A program made the position numbers and the translations under genes. The notes below the pieces were generated by a model. The model did not search any database, was not told the DNA's origin, and saw nothing but the letters and a program-made list of their open reading frames with translations. A stretch of DNA of 64,000 nt from positions 30,164,811-30,228,810 of the forward strand of contig NC_045128.1 in the NCBI RefSeq assembly GCF_007655135.1, in the 5' to 3' direction. Numbering within the stretch: the first letter of the stretch is position 1; the number at the start of each line of letters is the position of its first letter. Source of the stretch: Punica granatum (Eukaryota; Streptophyta; Magnoliopsida; Myrtales; Lythraceae). This document shows, one piece after another, positions 1 to 10,970 of the stretch.

Positions 1-723
1 TAGGAGATTGAAGGTCGTAGTTCCGGTATTCTGCGGAATCAATGGATCTGTGACAGTTGTTCGCGTGTAGGCTACGTCATTAACCGTAGCTGGTCCAATA
101 TAAGGAAGAGTCGTCCTCAAATCTCCTGGTTAGCCCCACTTGCCGATTGGTTCAAATGGAACGCCGACGGATCTTCTCATGACAAACCTGGTCCCGCGGG
201 TATTTAAGGTGTTCTCAAAGATTTAAAAGGTCTTATTATCTGTCTATTCTCTTCTTTTTCTGGCATTATAGATTCAAATATTGCTGAGTTGCTTGCAATT
301 AGACGTGCCCTGTAAATCTCCGCTTCGAACTTCATTTTCCTTGGTTCTTCTCTTATCATTGAGTCGGATCCCAAGATTGCTTTATCCTGAATTACTAAAG
401 CTACTGGTTCACCATGGAAATATCGGAGCATACTCTTGGACACTCAATTGTCTACTATGCACTTTGCTTTAGTTCGGTACCAATACTCTCATAGAGAATC
501 CAATGTTTTTGCGGATTGTTTAGCCAAATCGAGTGTTAGTAAGCTTTTGGATTTTATTGCCTGATTATAGGGGTTGTCTTGTATCTTTTTTGTAAGTGTC
601 TCCTTGTGCTTCCCCTTGTTTGTGATTGTAGGGATTGTTTTTTTATCTTTTTGTAAACCTTTTGTGATCTTCGCCTTATAAGATCACCTCTATTAATGAA
701 ATTTGAATGAATTATTAAAAAAA
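1..723 (+). mobile_element. LINE 3' fragment with decayed RNase H domain (copy A)
   Basis: The plus strand from about 140 to 560 encodes, with stops and frame changes, the RNase H-like C-terminal domain of a plant L1-type non-LTR retrotransposon. Recognisable pieces are WFKWNADGSSHDKPGPAG near the start, AELLAIRRAL in the middle and RESNVFADCLAKS near the end. A 3' untranslated stretch with the plant-LINE style ending (AATGAAATTTGAATGAATT followed by an A run near 717-723) comes next. The 5' part lies outside the window or is lost. The element is clearly non-coding now. Its homologue lies at 12,438-13,119. Confidence 0.8.
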
Positions 724-1921
724 GGATTGTAAGTCCAATATAGGAATGTGCAACAGCATTGCACTCCTTTGACAAGAGTGGTTGTATTATATATCTAATT
801 ATTATATCTATTCAACAATTATCAGATCTCAAAAAATTAGGGTTAATTTGTTTGCTGAAAAAAAATGGTGGAGGTTGGGAGATTCCTTTCGTTTTCTTGC
901 AACTTTATCATCATCTGAATTGCCAAAGCTTCCTCACGTGAACAAAACAAAGGAAAGCAAGGGAAGCTAGTCCTTGGAATTTCAGTGTTTTAGATTTTTA
1001 GGGTTTTAATTAGTAATTCGAATTTTAAGTGACTTGTTTCAAAGAATAAAAGAAAAGGCATATTAAATATGCAACTTTGCCTCAAAAGATCAGCATCTCT
1101 CTTCATCATGAGACACATTAAAAGTCTACTTTTATTTTCATAAACAGGTCTAATTTACGATATATAAGAGATGATCTTGGTATCCGTTCTTGTCATATTT
1201 TTCGCTCTAGAGAAATAAATTCCTTTTTCTGGGTAAGCCTAGAGAAATAAATTCTGATCTATCGTTATTTCGAGTCTACCCGTATGACGAACGGAGTGTT
1301 GGGAAATCAATTAATGAAATGTATCGATTATTTGCTTATTTCTTAATTTACATGTTTCTCTTTTGTTTTTTTTTATCGTTGGCTCTTCTATTTCCACTTG
1401 GAGAAAGTCTGAAACATCGATAGATCATGTTTCTCCATAACTTTGCGCAGCCAATTAGGAAACGATGTAATTGAATAAAGCCGTCTATTAGATCAAAGGA
1501 AACAACCTAAGTGAATTCTGATTAGAAGACAAGAAAAGGGGAAACTTAATCAATTTACTCGCTTTATTTATGAGTGAAATACATGATGACCGCACACAGT
1601 ACGTGACACGACAATATTAATAGTAATAACAACATTGCAGCAATATAAATATCTATATGCATAAATACGTATATATACTAGTGATAATAATTAATGGTAA
1701 GCTGATAATTCCCTATTCCACTCTCCATGAAGAAAAAGAAGAAGAAGAAGAAGATGATGATGATGATAACAGCGACGATGATAATTAAGAAGACGAAGAT
1801 GATGATGACGACAACGACGACGCCAAAGACGGTCCATCACTTTACTACAAATGAAAAATGAAATGGGCATGCATGCAGCAGACAGAGAAACAAACTACTA
1901 TTACTCTTTCATGGTTAGCGT

Positions 1922-1928
<7 letters not shown>

Positions 1929-1960
<32 letters not shown>
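1929..1960. repeat. (CT)n microsatellite
   Basis: An uninterrupted CT dinucleotide run. The homologous place in copy B (about 14,305) holds a poly-T tract instead, so the run arose or expanded in copy A only. Confidence 0.9.
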
Positions 1961-1961
<1 letters not shown>

Positions 1962-2054
1962 GGATTATTTAGTCATTACCGGTCTCTCCAAAATCTGCCA
2001 TTGGAGTGGAACACACATTCTGATAGAGAGAGATGAGCTTCTCAACCAGCAGCT

Positions 2055-2356
2055 TGGTGTGTTTGGTTTTAGAGTTAAGTAGAGTTAAATTTAAATTTTA
2101 ATTAGGTTGTAATGATTGTGTTATTGAATTATGAGAAAAAGTAATGAATAGTTAAGAGAAAGTGATGATTGTGTTATTGAATTGTTGAAAAAATAATGAA
2201 TAGTTGAGAGAATTTAATATTAAAAATTAAATTGAGTATAATAGAGTTGTATGTGAGTTTATATATGCGGCTCACCTTTTTAAATTGGAAGAGTTAATTT
2301 TTATTGTGTGGTGAATAGAGTTAAAGTTAAAATTAGATTGCAAAACTAAACGGGTG
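2055..2356. mobile_element. Tourist-like MITE (about 300 bp)
   Basis: This interval is missing from copy B, where GAGCTT continues directly into AAAGATCTTGACC (about 14,415). The ends read GGTGTGTTTGGTTTT on the left and the reverse of ACACCCGTTTAGTTTT on the right, i.e. terminal inverted repeats, with TT/TAA-type flanks typical of PIF/Harbinger (Tourist) MITEs. The interior shares the phrase TAATGATTGTGTTATTGAAT with the palindromic pair at 9456-10076, so it is the same family. It has no coding capacity. Confidence 0.75.
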
Positions 2357-3078
2357 TAAAATCTTGACCTTGACCGGTCCTCTCTTCGGCGGAAGCTTCG
2401 CCTTTAGCGGGTTCTTATATGGGGTTTCAAAAAAAGAACAGAAGTGAGAGAGAGAGTTCGAATGAAGATTGAGGACAGTGGAGAAGTTCCGACGATGACT
2501 ATATTTAAAGATCAGGAGGGGGAGGGCGTGCGTGTCAGACAAGATTATTCACATATAAGAACCCTAAATAAAACCCTAGCTATATTTCTACTCTGTCAAA
2601 CGGGTTAAAGGAGAAGTTAATTTCGACCATCCAAATGGCAAGCCAAATGAATCTTCCTCTCTCTCTCTCTGTCTCTCTCATTTCTTCTGTGTCAGGACTG
2701 AGAAAGATATGAATGAACGGTCCATATCTAGAGAATGTTTAACGGCGTTCATACACATCTTAACACAAAATGTCTTATCCCACGTGAAATAAATACGAAG
2801 TATATCTTGTGAATGAGGATATATATAAACACCCTCCCGTTTAAAACCAATAACGGATGGAAGACCTGAGAGTCACTAAGTTCAAAGTATGATCTTTTAT
2901 TGCTTTCTATTTTTTTTCAATTATAAGAAAGAATTATAACCTAATAATGACAGATGGAGGTAAATTAAAGGGATATCAAATCCCTATTTGAAAGTACTAA
3001 TACATTAAATTCCCTTTCTCACGGACTCTGTTATTAACAAAACCATATTATAAAAAAAAATATTAGTTTAACGTAATA

Positions 3079-3227
3079 TTTTTTTATTATAAGGAAGGTC
3101 CATAACCTATTACAATAAAAATAGAAATTTTAATATTTAATAAAAGGGTATAAGTAGTCCTACTGTGTATGAAATCTGAAACCTCTTAATTACTAGGTGA
3201 AAGCGGGTGCCACTACGTTATACTCTA
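3079..3227 (-). mobile_element. tRNA-derived SINE
   Basis: Read on the minus strand, it begins with an A-box-like TAACGTAGTGGCACCCG, has a B-box-like GGTTTCAGATTTC about 30 bases later, and ends in a T/A-rich tail. It is about 150 bp. It lies tail-to-head with the SINE at 3228-3384, and both are present in copy B, so they predate the duplication. Confidence 0.65.
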
Positions 3228-3384
3228 TTTTTTTTTATTACAAAGGAAGTCTAAGGCCTAATACAACGAAAGAGAAATTCTAAATCCTAAATAACCTATA
3301 AAGGGATACCGTAGTCTCACTAGCTATCGAACCCGCGACTTCTAAGTCAATAGGCGAGGGCGTGTATTACTGCGCTACACACTC
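3228..3384 (-). mobile_element. tRNA-derived SINE
   Basis: Minus strand: A-box-like TAGCGCAGTAATACACG, B-box-like GCGGGTTCGATA, then an AT-rich body and an A/T tail. This is the best-preserved internal promoter of the three SINEs in this cluster. It is not a tRNA gene: no anticodon arm or acceptor stem can be drawn. The copy B counterpart is 16,261-16,414. Confidence 0.7.
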
Positions 3385-3584
3385 TCCATCATCTTTGTTG
3401 ATTTCTTTGTCGTTCTTTGAGTCTCCCGAGACTACCAAATCTCCAGGTCTCCATGGTCGAATGCGAGGCACCTCGATCAAAATAGTGTTTGATGGGAAAT
3501 TTTGCATTATAACCACTGACTGCAAAAGTGATGCACCTTTGGACAAGTTAATGGGTGATTATAAAAAGTGATCGTAATCAAAAG

Positions 3585-3738
3585 AGGATGTAGCGGAGTA
3601 GCGCACGCCATTGTCTAGTAACCTAAAGGTTTCAAATTCCATATTCGGTGGGACTATCAGTCGATGCCTCTTTATTAACTATTAAAATTATTATTTTCAT
3701 TATACTAGATTTATTGACCTCCTCTGTAATAAAAAAAG
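3585..3738 (+). mobile_element. tRNA-derived SINE
   Basis: Plus-strand member of the same SINE family: A-box-like TAGCGGAGTAGCGCACG, B-box-like GGTTTCAAATTCC, then a body ending in GTAATAAAAAAAGG. It is oriented against the two upstream SINEs. The copy B counterpart is 16,619-16,770. Confidence 0.65.
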
Positions 3739-4599
3739 GTAGTCATTCTCATTCTCCATCAATCATCTAATTTGATCGGATAAATTATTAAATTAGTGTT
3801 CTCTACATACCTTCAAACTTATTCTAAAATTAACAATAATTGCTAGTAATTTTGTTTCAGTAATAACTTTTTCGAACTATAATCCGTGTTATCTGTGAAA
3901 AGCTTGCTTTGTAATGTATATCCGTTCGGAACAATGGAGATCAACTCAACTAAGATTAGTAAAAATAGGGTTATTTCCTTTAATCAAACTTTAAAATCTT
4001 CTATGCATTGGAACATGGTTCAGAGTGAAAATAGAATCCATCTAATTCCCAGTTTTAAAATGTTTTTGGTTGCTAGATCGGATTTGGTGGAGGACAGGAT
4101 CCGATAAATTCTTATCTTATCTTGTGATTGGAGGAGAGCAGGATTAATGAACTACCCATAAACATGACAACTCAAAAAGCAAAATGGGCATGTTTATAGT
4201 AGGTTGAAATTAGGGCGAATTAGGATGATAATTTGTGCCCGAGGACAGAAATACATATTCCTCCTTTGTCTTCGAATTAATTTACAGAGTGAAGGTCGTC
4301 AGTAACCTCGCCAGGGCAACGATGGCTGGCTTCAGATCCCACCGCTTGCTGGCAACCATGACCTTTTTTTCCCTCTCTCGTTGAATCTTGCAAAATGAAT
4401 CTTTATTGCTCGATGACGCACGTACCAAACTACTATTATAATAAGTTTGTTTCTTTTTTCTTTTGCACATTTCTCTTCAAGAAAGAGAAGGACCAACCAA
4501 TTTCCCTTTCTAACTACTCGATTCTCAACTTCGAATTTTTTTGCTAGCTCGAACATCTGAATTTAGTGTAGAAATTGAGTTTTCTTGACGATAGGGAAA

Positions 4600-6250
4600 G
4601 ACCGATGGATTGGAGCGTCGTCTTTTTTAAGCGTGCATCTTTCCATATTTGTCTTTGGTTTTGGTGCTTATGTCTCTCAATTTGAAAATAAGATATATCT
4701 CAGCAGGAATAATGATCAAATTAAAAATATTAAATTGCACTCGAATTACATAAAAGGTTTATTGCCATGTTTACTTTAAGAAAATTTTCATGAAAAATGG
4801 AAAACCTTAAAATATGTGTTTACCTACTTAAAATGAAGAACAAGTTTTTAGGAAAAAACATTTTTCTAATTCTCCAAATTCAAATTAGTTTAGAGAAGTA
4901 CTTTTAATAGTTTTTCAATTTTCTTTTCTTTAATTGAAAGGTTCTTTATCAATCATTTTTTTCTTTTTAAATTATATCATATCCTCCCTTTAATTGGAAA
5001 GTCTCCAATGGTTATTAAATGTTGAATAAAATATTGAAAATTCTAAATTTTGAGTTTGTAAACATAATTTCTCAATTTTTTTAGATAAATAAATTTATAA
5101 AAGGAGAAGAAAAATGAAAAGAAAAAGAAGACTTTTCTAAAGTAAGCATGCCCTATAGTTTTCTAGAAGAAGATCTCTCACATGTAATGCACGAAATTTT
5201 ACCAGAGCTAGAAAAAGAATTTTGCATGAATAGAAAGCTCATTAATATACAAACCATTTTATTATACATATACTAGGCTATTGAACCCGTGCATTGTAAG
5301 GGTTTTGTAAAAAAAAGTTTATTATAAAATGTTAGATATTAAAAAATTATTAATATTGATTAATAGGTTATATTAATATCAGATTGTTTTTATACTATAT
5401 AAACTTTAATACAATAGATTTCATACCCATGCAAGATAAAATTAATTTTTAAGAGCTCATAGGCAAATCGTTGATATAAAACATTTCATATACTTCATCT
5501 CAATTATCGGTTTAATTTATAAAATAATAGTCATAAAATCCAAAAAATAAAAAATTCCTAACTATTGAAAGAAACATTAATAATCATAGAGTCCATAAAC
5601 CTTTTATATTAATTATTCACGATTGTATTTTCCCACTCATATTTCATGTATTAATTTTTGAAAATTTAAATAAGGTAAGATAAAATGACTAATCATTTCA
5701 ATGGGAGATTAACTTAATTTAACTTTTATGATGCTAATAATGATTATTAAAATTAACTCAGAAAGGTTAATAATTCTTAATTTCTTTAAAAATATGTATA
5801 TTTATTTACTAATAAAATAGGAATTAATTATAAAATAATAATAAGTGATTAGAATTCTTCTTTAATATTTCTTTTGGATATATTTTCTTTAGTTACAATA
5901 AAAGTAATATTATTTAATTTCTATATAATATATTAATTTATTAAGACATTTACTATTCTACCATTTTTTATTAGAGATATTTACAATTCAATCATCTTTA
6001 ATAGGGCTAGATATAATTTTTTATATGGAATAAAAGCGGAAGTCCGACAAGACATTTTGAGCCCAGCTCCATATACTATAATCGGGAGGTCAAATCTAGT
6101 TATTGGTCGGGCCAATGTAACCACACGTTTCATCACTTTAGAGGTGACCAGTGAGGTTAACATAACAGTGGCTCATGCTGGATAGATTGATCTAACATGG
6201 TGCAAATCGTTTTCCATGTAATTACATTGGTATTTTGTAATAGGACGCCA
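4600..6250. other. Gene-free AT-rich stretch shared by both duplication copies
   Basis: No gene is seen. From about 5270 the DNA is very AT-rich and starts with a CCCGTGCATTG motif that also appears in the AT-rich block in the intron of the NAC gene at about 33,140. This suggests a dispersed, decayed DNA transposon. The same sequence continues in copy B at about 18,310-19,970. Confidence 0.5.
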
Positions 6251-6290
6251 CATATATATATATATATGTGTGTGTGCGCGCGCGCGCGCA
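6251..6290. repeat. Alternating purine-pyrimidine tract (TA)n(TG)n(CG)n
   Basis: Forty bases of strict purine-pyrimidine alternation that pass from TA steps to TG steps to CG steps. It is found only in copy A; copy B at about 19,985 goes straight from GTATTAGTAG to AATTCCCC. Confidence 0.9.
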
Positions 6291-6748
6291 GAGTAAGATT
6301 CCCCTTTAATACTTTTTACTTGGCCAAGTTTGTAATATATTGGTCGATGAGTTTTCATAATGTAGATCCATGATATATGTTTAAATTCTAGACAATTTGC
6401 TCAATTTCAGCATAATTTTATTTTTAATTTTGTAAATGTAGGAATAGATAAGCATAATACTATATTTTTGGGCGTTCAAAATTTCATTTGTTTTACTTTT
6501 ACTAGTGTAACAACACGGGCAACGTATAGTCTATTATTATGGCACCAATGACATTTTGTTAGTGATCTACTTGCCCCTTGGTTCAAAATGAATACAATGT
6601 TCTTCGACAATATAAAAAAAAAAGTTTTTCTTACTCATTCAATTACGATGAACGTGGATTAAAATGTAAAGTTAAAAATGCAACACAGCAAAATAACATT
6701 GCTTTGTATTATTCCGCTGGGGTCTTTTAAGACACCACGCATGATAAC

Positions 6749-8170
6749 TAGGGGTGTGTACGGATACCGTGTATACCCGAAACCGGTCGGAACCTACCCA
6801 GTAAGATAGGGTCATGGCAGCTTATATCGAAAATGGGGTAGGGTCTGAATATTAAAATCAAGAACCGGTGAAAATCAATTCCGGTTCCGATTCCTGCCTA
6901 CAAGGTACCTAGAATCGGAATCGGAACCGAATATTTAAAAAAAAAAAGAGAGAGAGAAAGAGTAAAGTTAACATAAGCCCTTGGCACTTGTAGTCGCAGA
7001 AATTTCTTATAATCTCCATTCTTTCTCCGAGACGATTTCTCTCTCTCGCTCTCTATTGCCAACCCCGACTCTTCAGAGGCTCCCTTCTGTCTTTGACTCA
7101 CAGCCAAGGTAAAGTTCGATACTCGTCAACAGGATCTTCGACTAGTGGCTCTCACTCCCTGAGACTGATTGGCTGGTTCTTGCTTCGTCACCTCATACCT
7201 TAGTTATATTTTGTTTGTGGTGATGCATTGCAGTACTCTGTTGATTGTATGTATTGTAGAAGCTCGATAATGTTGATTGGTGGTGATTTCTTCATGGAGT
7301 TAATGCTTAAATTGAGAAATCTAAGATTCTGATTGATGGGTATTTTTTGAGATTATGCTAACTTAAATTATATGGTCATCTCTATTTGTCAAACATACTT
7401 AGTTCAGGTTTGAAGAGCTCGCGAAGTTGATTTGCAACATATTGGTTAGCTTTATATTTCTCAGTCTTGTGCTATGCATATAATTTATATTGGATCCAAA
7501 GGTGTTTGATAAAATGCCTCAACTAGCATTTTATGACTTACTATTTATTTGTTGAAGCCAAGAGTTGATTTTACGGTCTTGAAATTGATCTAAGGCTGAA
7601 GCCAATCTAATCTATTCATTGTGCTTTCCTTATCTTGGAATTTCACTCATTTTTTCTTATTCATTGTGCTTGGCTACTGCATGCATAGTCTTGCTTCAGT
7701 AGAGTGAGATCCATATTCTGCCGATTATGAAGATGAATTTAGAAATTTTGTAAGCAACTAGGCATTGATCAGTTGGGAACTGAGAAGTATAGATAAAATG
7801 TGCAAGAAGCTCAAGAATGGCTTGTAGGATATGCCTTCTCATACTTGTATATTTTCATGTTAGCAGCGATGATGATGATGAGGATGAGGATGACACAATG
7901 GCTCTGCTAGAAGAGCTCGAATGGATAAAGAAGGAAAGGGCAGAGGAGAAGTTTCGAAAGGTAAGTCAATTCACTTCAAGGACTTGTAATGAATCGACTA
8001 GATTTCAAATAAGAACAAAAAAATTTACAGCTTTCAATAAAGTACCTGAATATCACAGGTTCCGGGTAGGCTTCGGTTCCAAAATTCAACAGGGTAGAAT
8101 CCGATTTCAAAATCTTAAAATCGATCATTTACATGATAAGGTTCGAGTATCGTGAAAAAAAAAATACTTG
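6749..8170 (+). mobile_element. Degenerate hAT-like non-autonomous element carrying a host gene fragment
   Basis: The left end reads TAGGGGTGTGTACGGATACC, the classical terminal motif of plant hAT elements, followed by CCGG/GGAACC-rich subterminal repeats. Similar GGTTCCGGGTAGG-type motifs recur near 8060-8180, but the right terminus itself is not intact. The interior holds a leader-like exon ending CAGCCAAG before GTAAAG (7109), an intron-like stretch, and a coding exon related to CWC15 (7864-7960). A relative without this cargo lies in copy B at 17,611-18,312. No transposase is seen. Confidence 0.6.
7864..7960 (+). pseudogene. Captured exon of a CWC15 (Cwf15) spliceosome-associated protein
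   Basis: The exon encodes an acidic Asp/Glu run followed by TMALLEELEWIKKERAEEKF, which matches the conserved segment of the spliceosomal NineTeen-complex-associated protein CWC15 (family consensus resembles DTxALLAELExIKKERAEEK). It is flanked by an acceptor-like TTTTCATGTTAG and a donor GTAAGT, so it was copied from genomic DNA with its introns and not from mRNA. The rest of CWC15 is absent, and the exon sits inside hAT-like ends. I infer transduplication by a transposon; a working CWC15 gene should exist elsewhere. Confidence 0.65.
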
Positions 8171-8712
8171 GAACCGATCACCCAAAATGATAATCAATAT
8201 TATGACACGATTGACTTCTAAAATCTCGTATACTCCTGTCTTTTTATAATCAGACTTGTACAATCAAAATTTATGCTCTAGTTAGAAAATATTTATATAT
8301 TAATCTCGAAATTTATGCTCTAGTCCTCGCATTTGTCATGTCACCTGATTTACATACCTATAAAAAGAAAAAGAAAAAGAAAAAGAAAAGTCTCCTAATG
8401 TGCACACCTTGAAAGTTGGACCTCTTTATTGATCTAATCTCGACATGCGGGGCCAAAGAGATTGGCGGAAAGTGGTCAAATTTAAGCGTTTGAAACGGAC
8501 AACGGTACAATCAATTTGCAGGACATGATGACTCAGTTAATCAATTTGCAGGAAAAATGCATTTGAAATATATAAACTAATTAACCATGTTAAGTGGACA
8601 ACCGCCATTTTGATCCATTTTCACTTATAAGAGACTTGACGTTTCCAAGAATTATAACACTATCTCATCCTAATCATCTTTAGGAAATGATGAAATGAAG
8701 CCATTCTTTTTA

Positions 8713-8977
8713 GGTAAATAACTTAAAAAAAAGTACGTATTATTCAAATATTTTATAATCTAGCACGAATTTTAAAAATTTTTTAGAAAGACATGAAGTT
8801 TCAAAATATTCTCTAATATAATATGTCGTCTCTTTCCGTCCAAAGAAAACCGTCAAATACTAACATGGCCGTTATCCTTCACGTAATTAGCGGGCCCTCC
8901 CCCTCCCCAATTTCCTTTAAAGTTCGTGATAGATTATGAAATGTTTGAATAGTACATTATTTTTTAAGTTATTTACC
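8713..8977. mobile_element. MULE-type MITE, 265 bp, with 10-bp target duplication
   Basis: The long terminal inverted repeats begin GGTAAATAACTTAAAAA on each strand and extend about 70 bases. The flanks ATTCTTTTTA at 8703-8712 and 8978-8987 are identical, a 10-bp direct repeat. TIR length and target size fit Mutator-like MITEs. There is no coding sequence. It lies in the part of copy A that copy B lacks. Confidence 0.85.
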
Positions 8978-9157
8978 ATTCTTTTTAATACATATTCACC
9001 AAAATTGTTGCACCGTGGATAGAATTGCGAGAGGGAGCGGTATTTTATTTCTTTTTCTTTGTGGAAGACGTTTTATCGACCTGTACGGGGGCGAGAACAA
9101 AGTATTGGAGGCGAAAGCTAACCCCTCTGGTGCAAAGCCGAAGCGTGAACGTGTTGC

Positions 9158-9209
9158 ATTTTTTTTCCTGCTTCCATGTTGGGCGGCACATGGAAGCAGG
9201 AAAAAAATG
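9158..9209. repeat. Near-perfect short hairpin
   Basis: The arms 9158-9179 and 9188-9209 are reverse complements (CCTGCTTCCATGT against ACATGGAAGCAGG, extended by T/A runs and CAT/ATG), separated by an 8-base loop TGGGCGGC. The only departure is one extra T in the left arm. Confidence 0.9.
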
Positions 9210-9455
9210 GAGCAGCAAATTGGGAAGCGACAGTAGAGAAAGGGGGATTCGTGGGGGAGAAAGGGCCTAAAAAAGCCAACAAAAAAAAAAAGACAAAGCT
9301 TCAGTTTTTTTTTTAAAGGTATAGGGTTACACGTGTAAACACACTATTGATGGGGGTGCGATATTTATTTTTTGCCCGTGTAAACACACTAGTTACTTCG
9401 CAAGTTTCGGCTCGGTTAAGCGGACATCATGATGAAGGCCCTTGATGGAATTTTA

Positions 9456-10076
9456 GGGTGCGATTGTTTTTGAAATTTTTTTAATTCAATTTAACTTAAT
9501 TTCATTTATCTTCAACTCAACATCACAATCATTACTTTTTTTAATTTTTAAATTTTTTTAACCATTCAATTCAATTTTTAATATTAAATTCTCTCAACTA
9601 TTCATTACTTTTTCACTATTCAACAACACAATCATTACTTAATCATTATTTTCTCTCAATTATTTATTATTTTTTCACACATTTTCTCATAATTCAACAA
9701 TATAATCATTACAAACCAATTAAAATCAAAACTCAACTCAACTCAACTCTAAATCCAAACGCACTCTTAGAATGCGTTTGGATTTTGAGTTGAGTTGAGT
9801 TGAGTTTTGATTTTAATTTATTTGTAATGATTGTATTGTTAAATTATGAGAAAATGAGTAAAAAAGTAATAAATAATTAAGAGAAAGTAATGATTAAGTA
9901 ATGATTGTATTGTTAAATTGTGGAAAAGTAATGAATAGTTGAAGGAATTTAATATTAAAAATTAAATTGAATGATAAAAAAAATTTTAAAAATAAAAAAG
10001 TAATGATTGTGATGTTGAATTGAAAATAAGTGGAGTTGAGTTGAGTTTAAAAAATTTTTTTAAAAAAAATACACCC
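9456..10076. mobile_element. Palindromic pair of Tourist-like MITEs with a known empty site
   Basis: Two elements of about 310 bp (9456-9766 and 9770-10076) lie head to head and make a ~620-bp imperfect palindrome. The centre reads AAATCCAAACGCA then TGCGTTTGGATTT. Outer ends are GGGTGCGATTG and TACACCC. TTA flanks the pair on both sides and also separates the two elements. In copy B the empty site reads GGAATTTTAACCGTTTTC at about 21,051, with a single TTA. This shows insertion after the segmental duplication. The family is the same as the MITE at 2055. Confidence 0.9.
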
Positions 10077-10970
10077 TTAACCGTTTTCTACTTTGCAGCT
10101 TGGATGATCTTGACATTCAGGAGCTCTTATGCCCACCTAAGGGGACCGATCGAAGAGATACCTTGTATCATAGTTGTACAGATCGTTATAGTTTTCCTCC
10201 TCTTTTTTCTTTTACAAAAGTTGAATATCATTCAGTTTGGTCCTTTGCCTTTTAGAATTTCTTCAATTTCATCATAAACAATTTTGCTTCATTCAATCAA
10301 AACCTTATATGTTGATACTTTGTAATTATATTGACATGCATTATATGTGGTCATGATGTGGGTACGATATTTATATTTTTTGTCCGTGAAATTAAATCAA
10401 TTCTTTTCCTTAACAAATGAAAAATTAAGGATAAAACTAAATACCTGTATAATAATTGTGATTTTCTTTTCTTTTTCCCTCCCTTTTTGCTTGTTTTGCC
10501 TCCTACCTTTGGTTATTTTTATTTTATGTTTTCATCTAGTTTTCCATTGAAAAGTCAAATTTTAGTGCTCAATTTTAGCTGTTTTTAGTTACATCCCAAT
10601 TCTCTTCCTTTTTCTAATCATGCGCACTTCTCGGCACTACACATTTTCTACGCATTAATCTTGTTATTCAATTTTTTGATAGAAAAATGAGAACAATGAC
10701 ATTTTTAAAATAAAAATTGTTTTGAAAAAAATTAAAATGAGAAGGAGGATGGAGATTGGAGAGGGAGAGAGGGGGCAAAATGATTAAATCAGTTCAAAAA
10801 AACTGTCAAGGGTATAGGATGAAAATGAATAAAAAAAAGTGAAAATAGATTATAAATAAATAAATTTATATATATGCAACAGTAAAATATGTAAACAAAC
10901 GAAAAGGAAGACTGGGATAGAAAATTTAGAATAACCAATGACCAAATGTATTGCCAACATTATTTATTTG

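Larger units (their letters stand above)
84..10970 (+). repeat. Large segmental duplication, copy A
   Basis: This stretch repeats in the same orientation at about 12,485-22,049. The match runs through the LINE end (84-740), 759-2054, 2357-6390 and 9390-10970. In 759-941 I count about 7 differences from 13,158-13,340, so identity there is roughly 96 percent. Copy A alone carries a ~300-bp MITE at 2055, a region at about 6395-9385 with a hAT-like element and a MULE-like MITE, and a 621-bp palindromic element at 9456. No intact gene is recognised. The left edge is uncertain because it lies close to the window start. Confidence 0.85.

Noticed and set aside
3228..3384. tRNA gene
   Set aside because: A and B boxes are present, but no acceptor stem, anticodon arm or proper spacing; it is a SINE.
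7817..8155. Complete 112-codon gene
   Set aside because: Only 7864-7960 is gene-like; the rest runs from an intron-like left side into hAT end sequence, so it is a captured exon.
9158..9209. Plant microRNA precursor
   Set aside because: The stem is about 22 bp with an 8-base loop and no lower stem, too short for a plant precursor, and the arms are low-complexity at one end.
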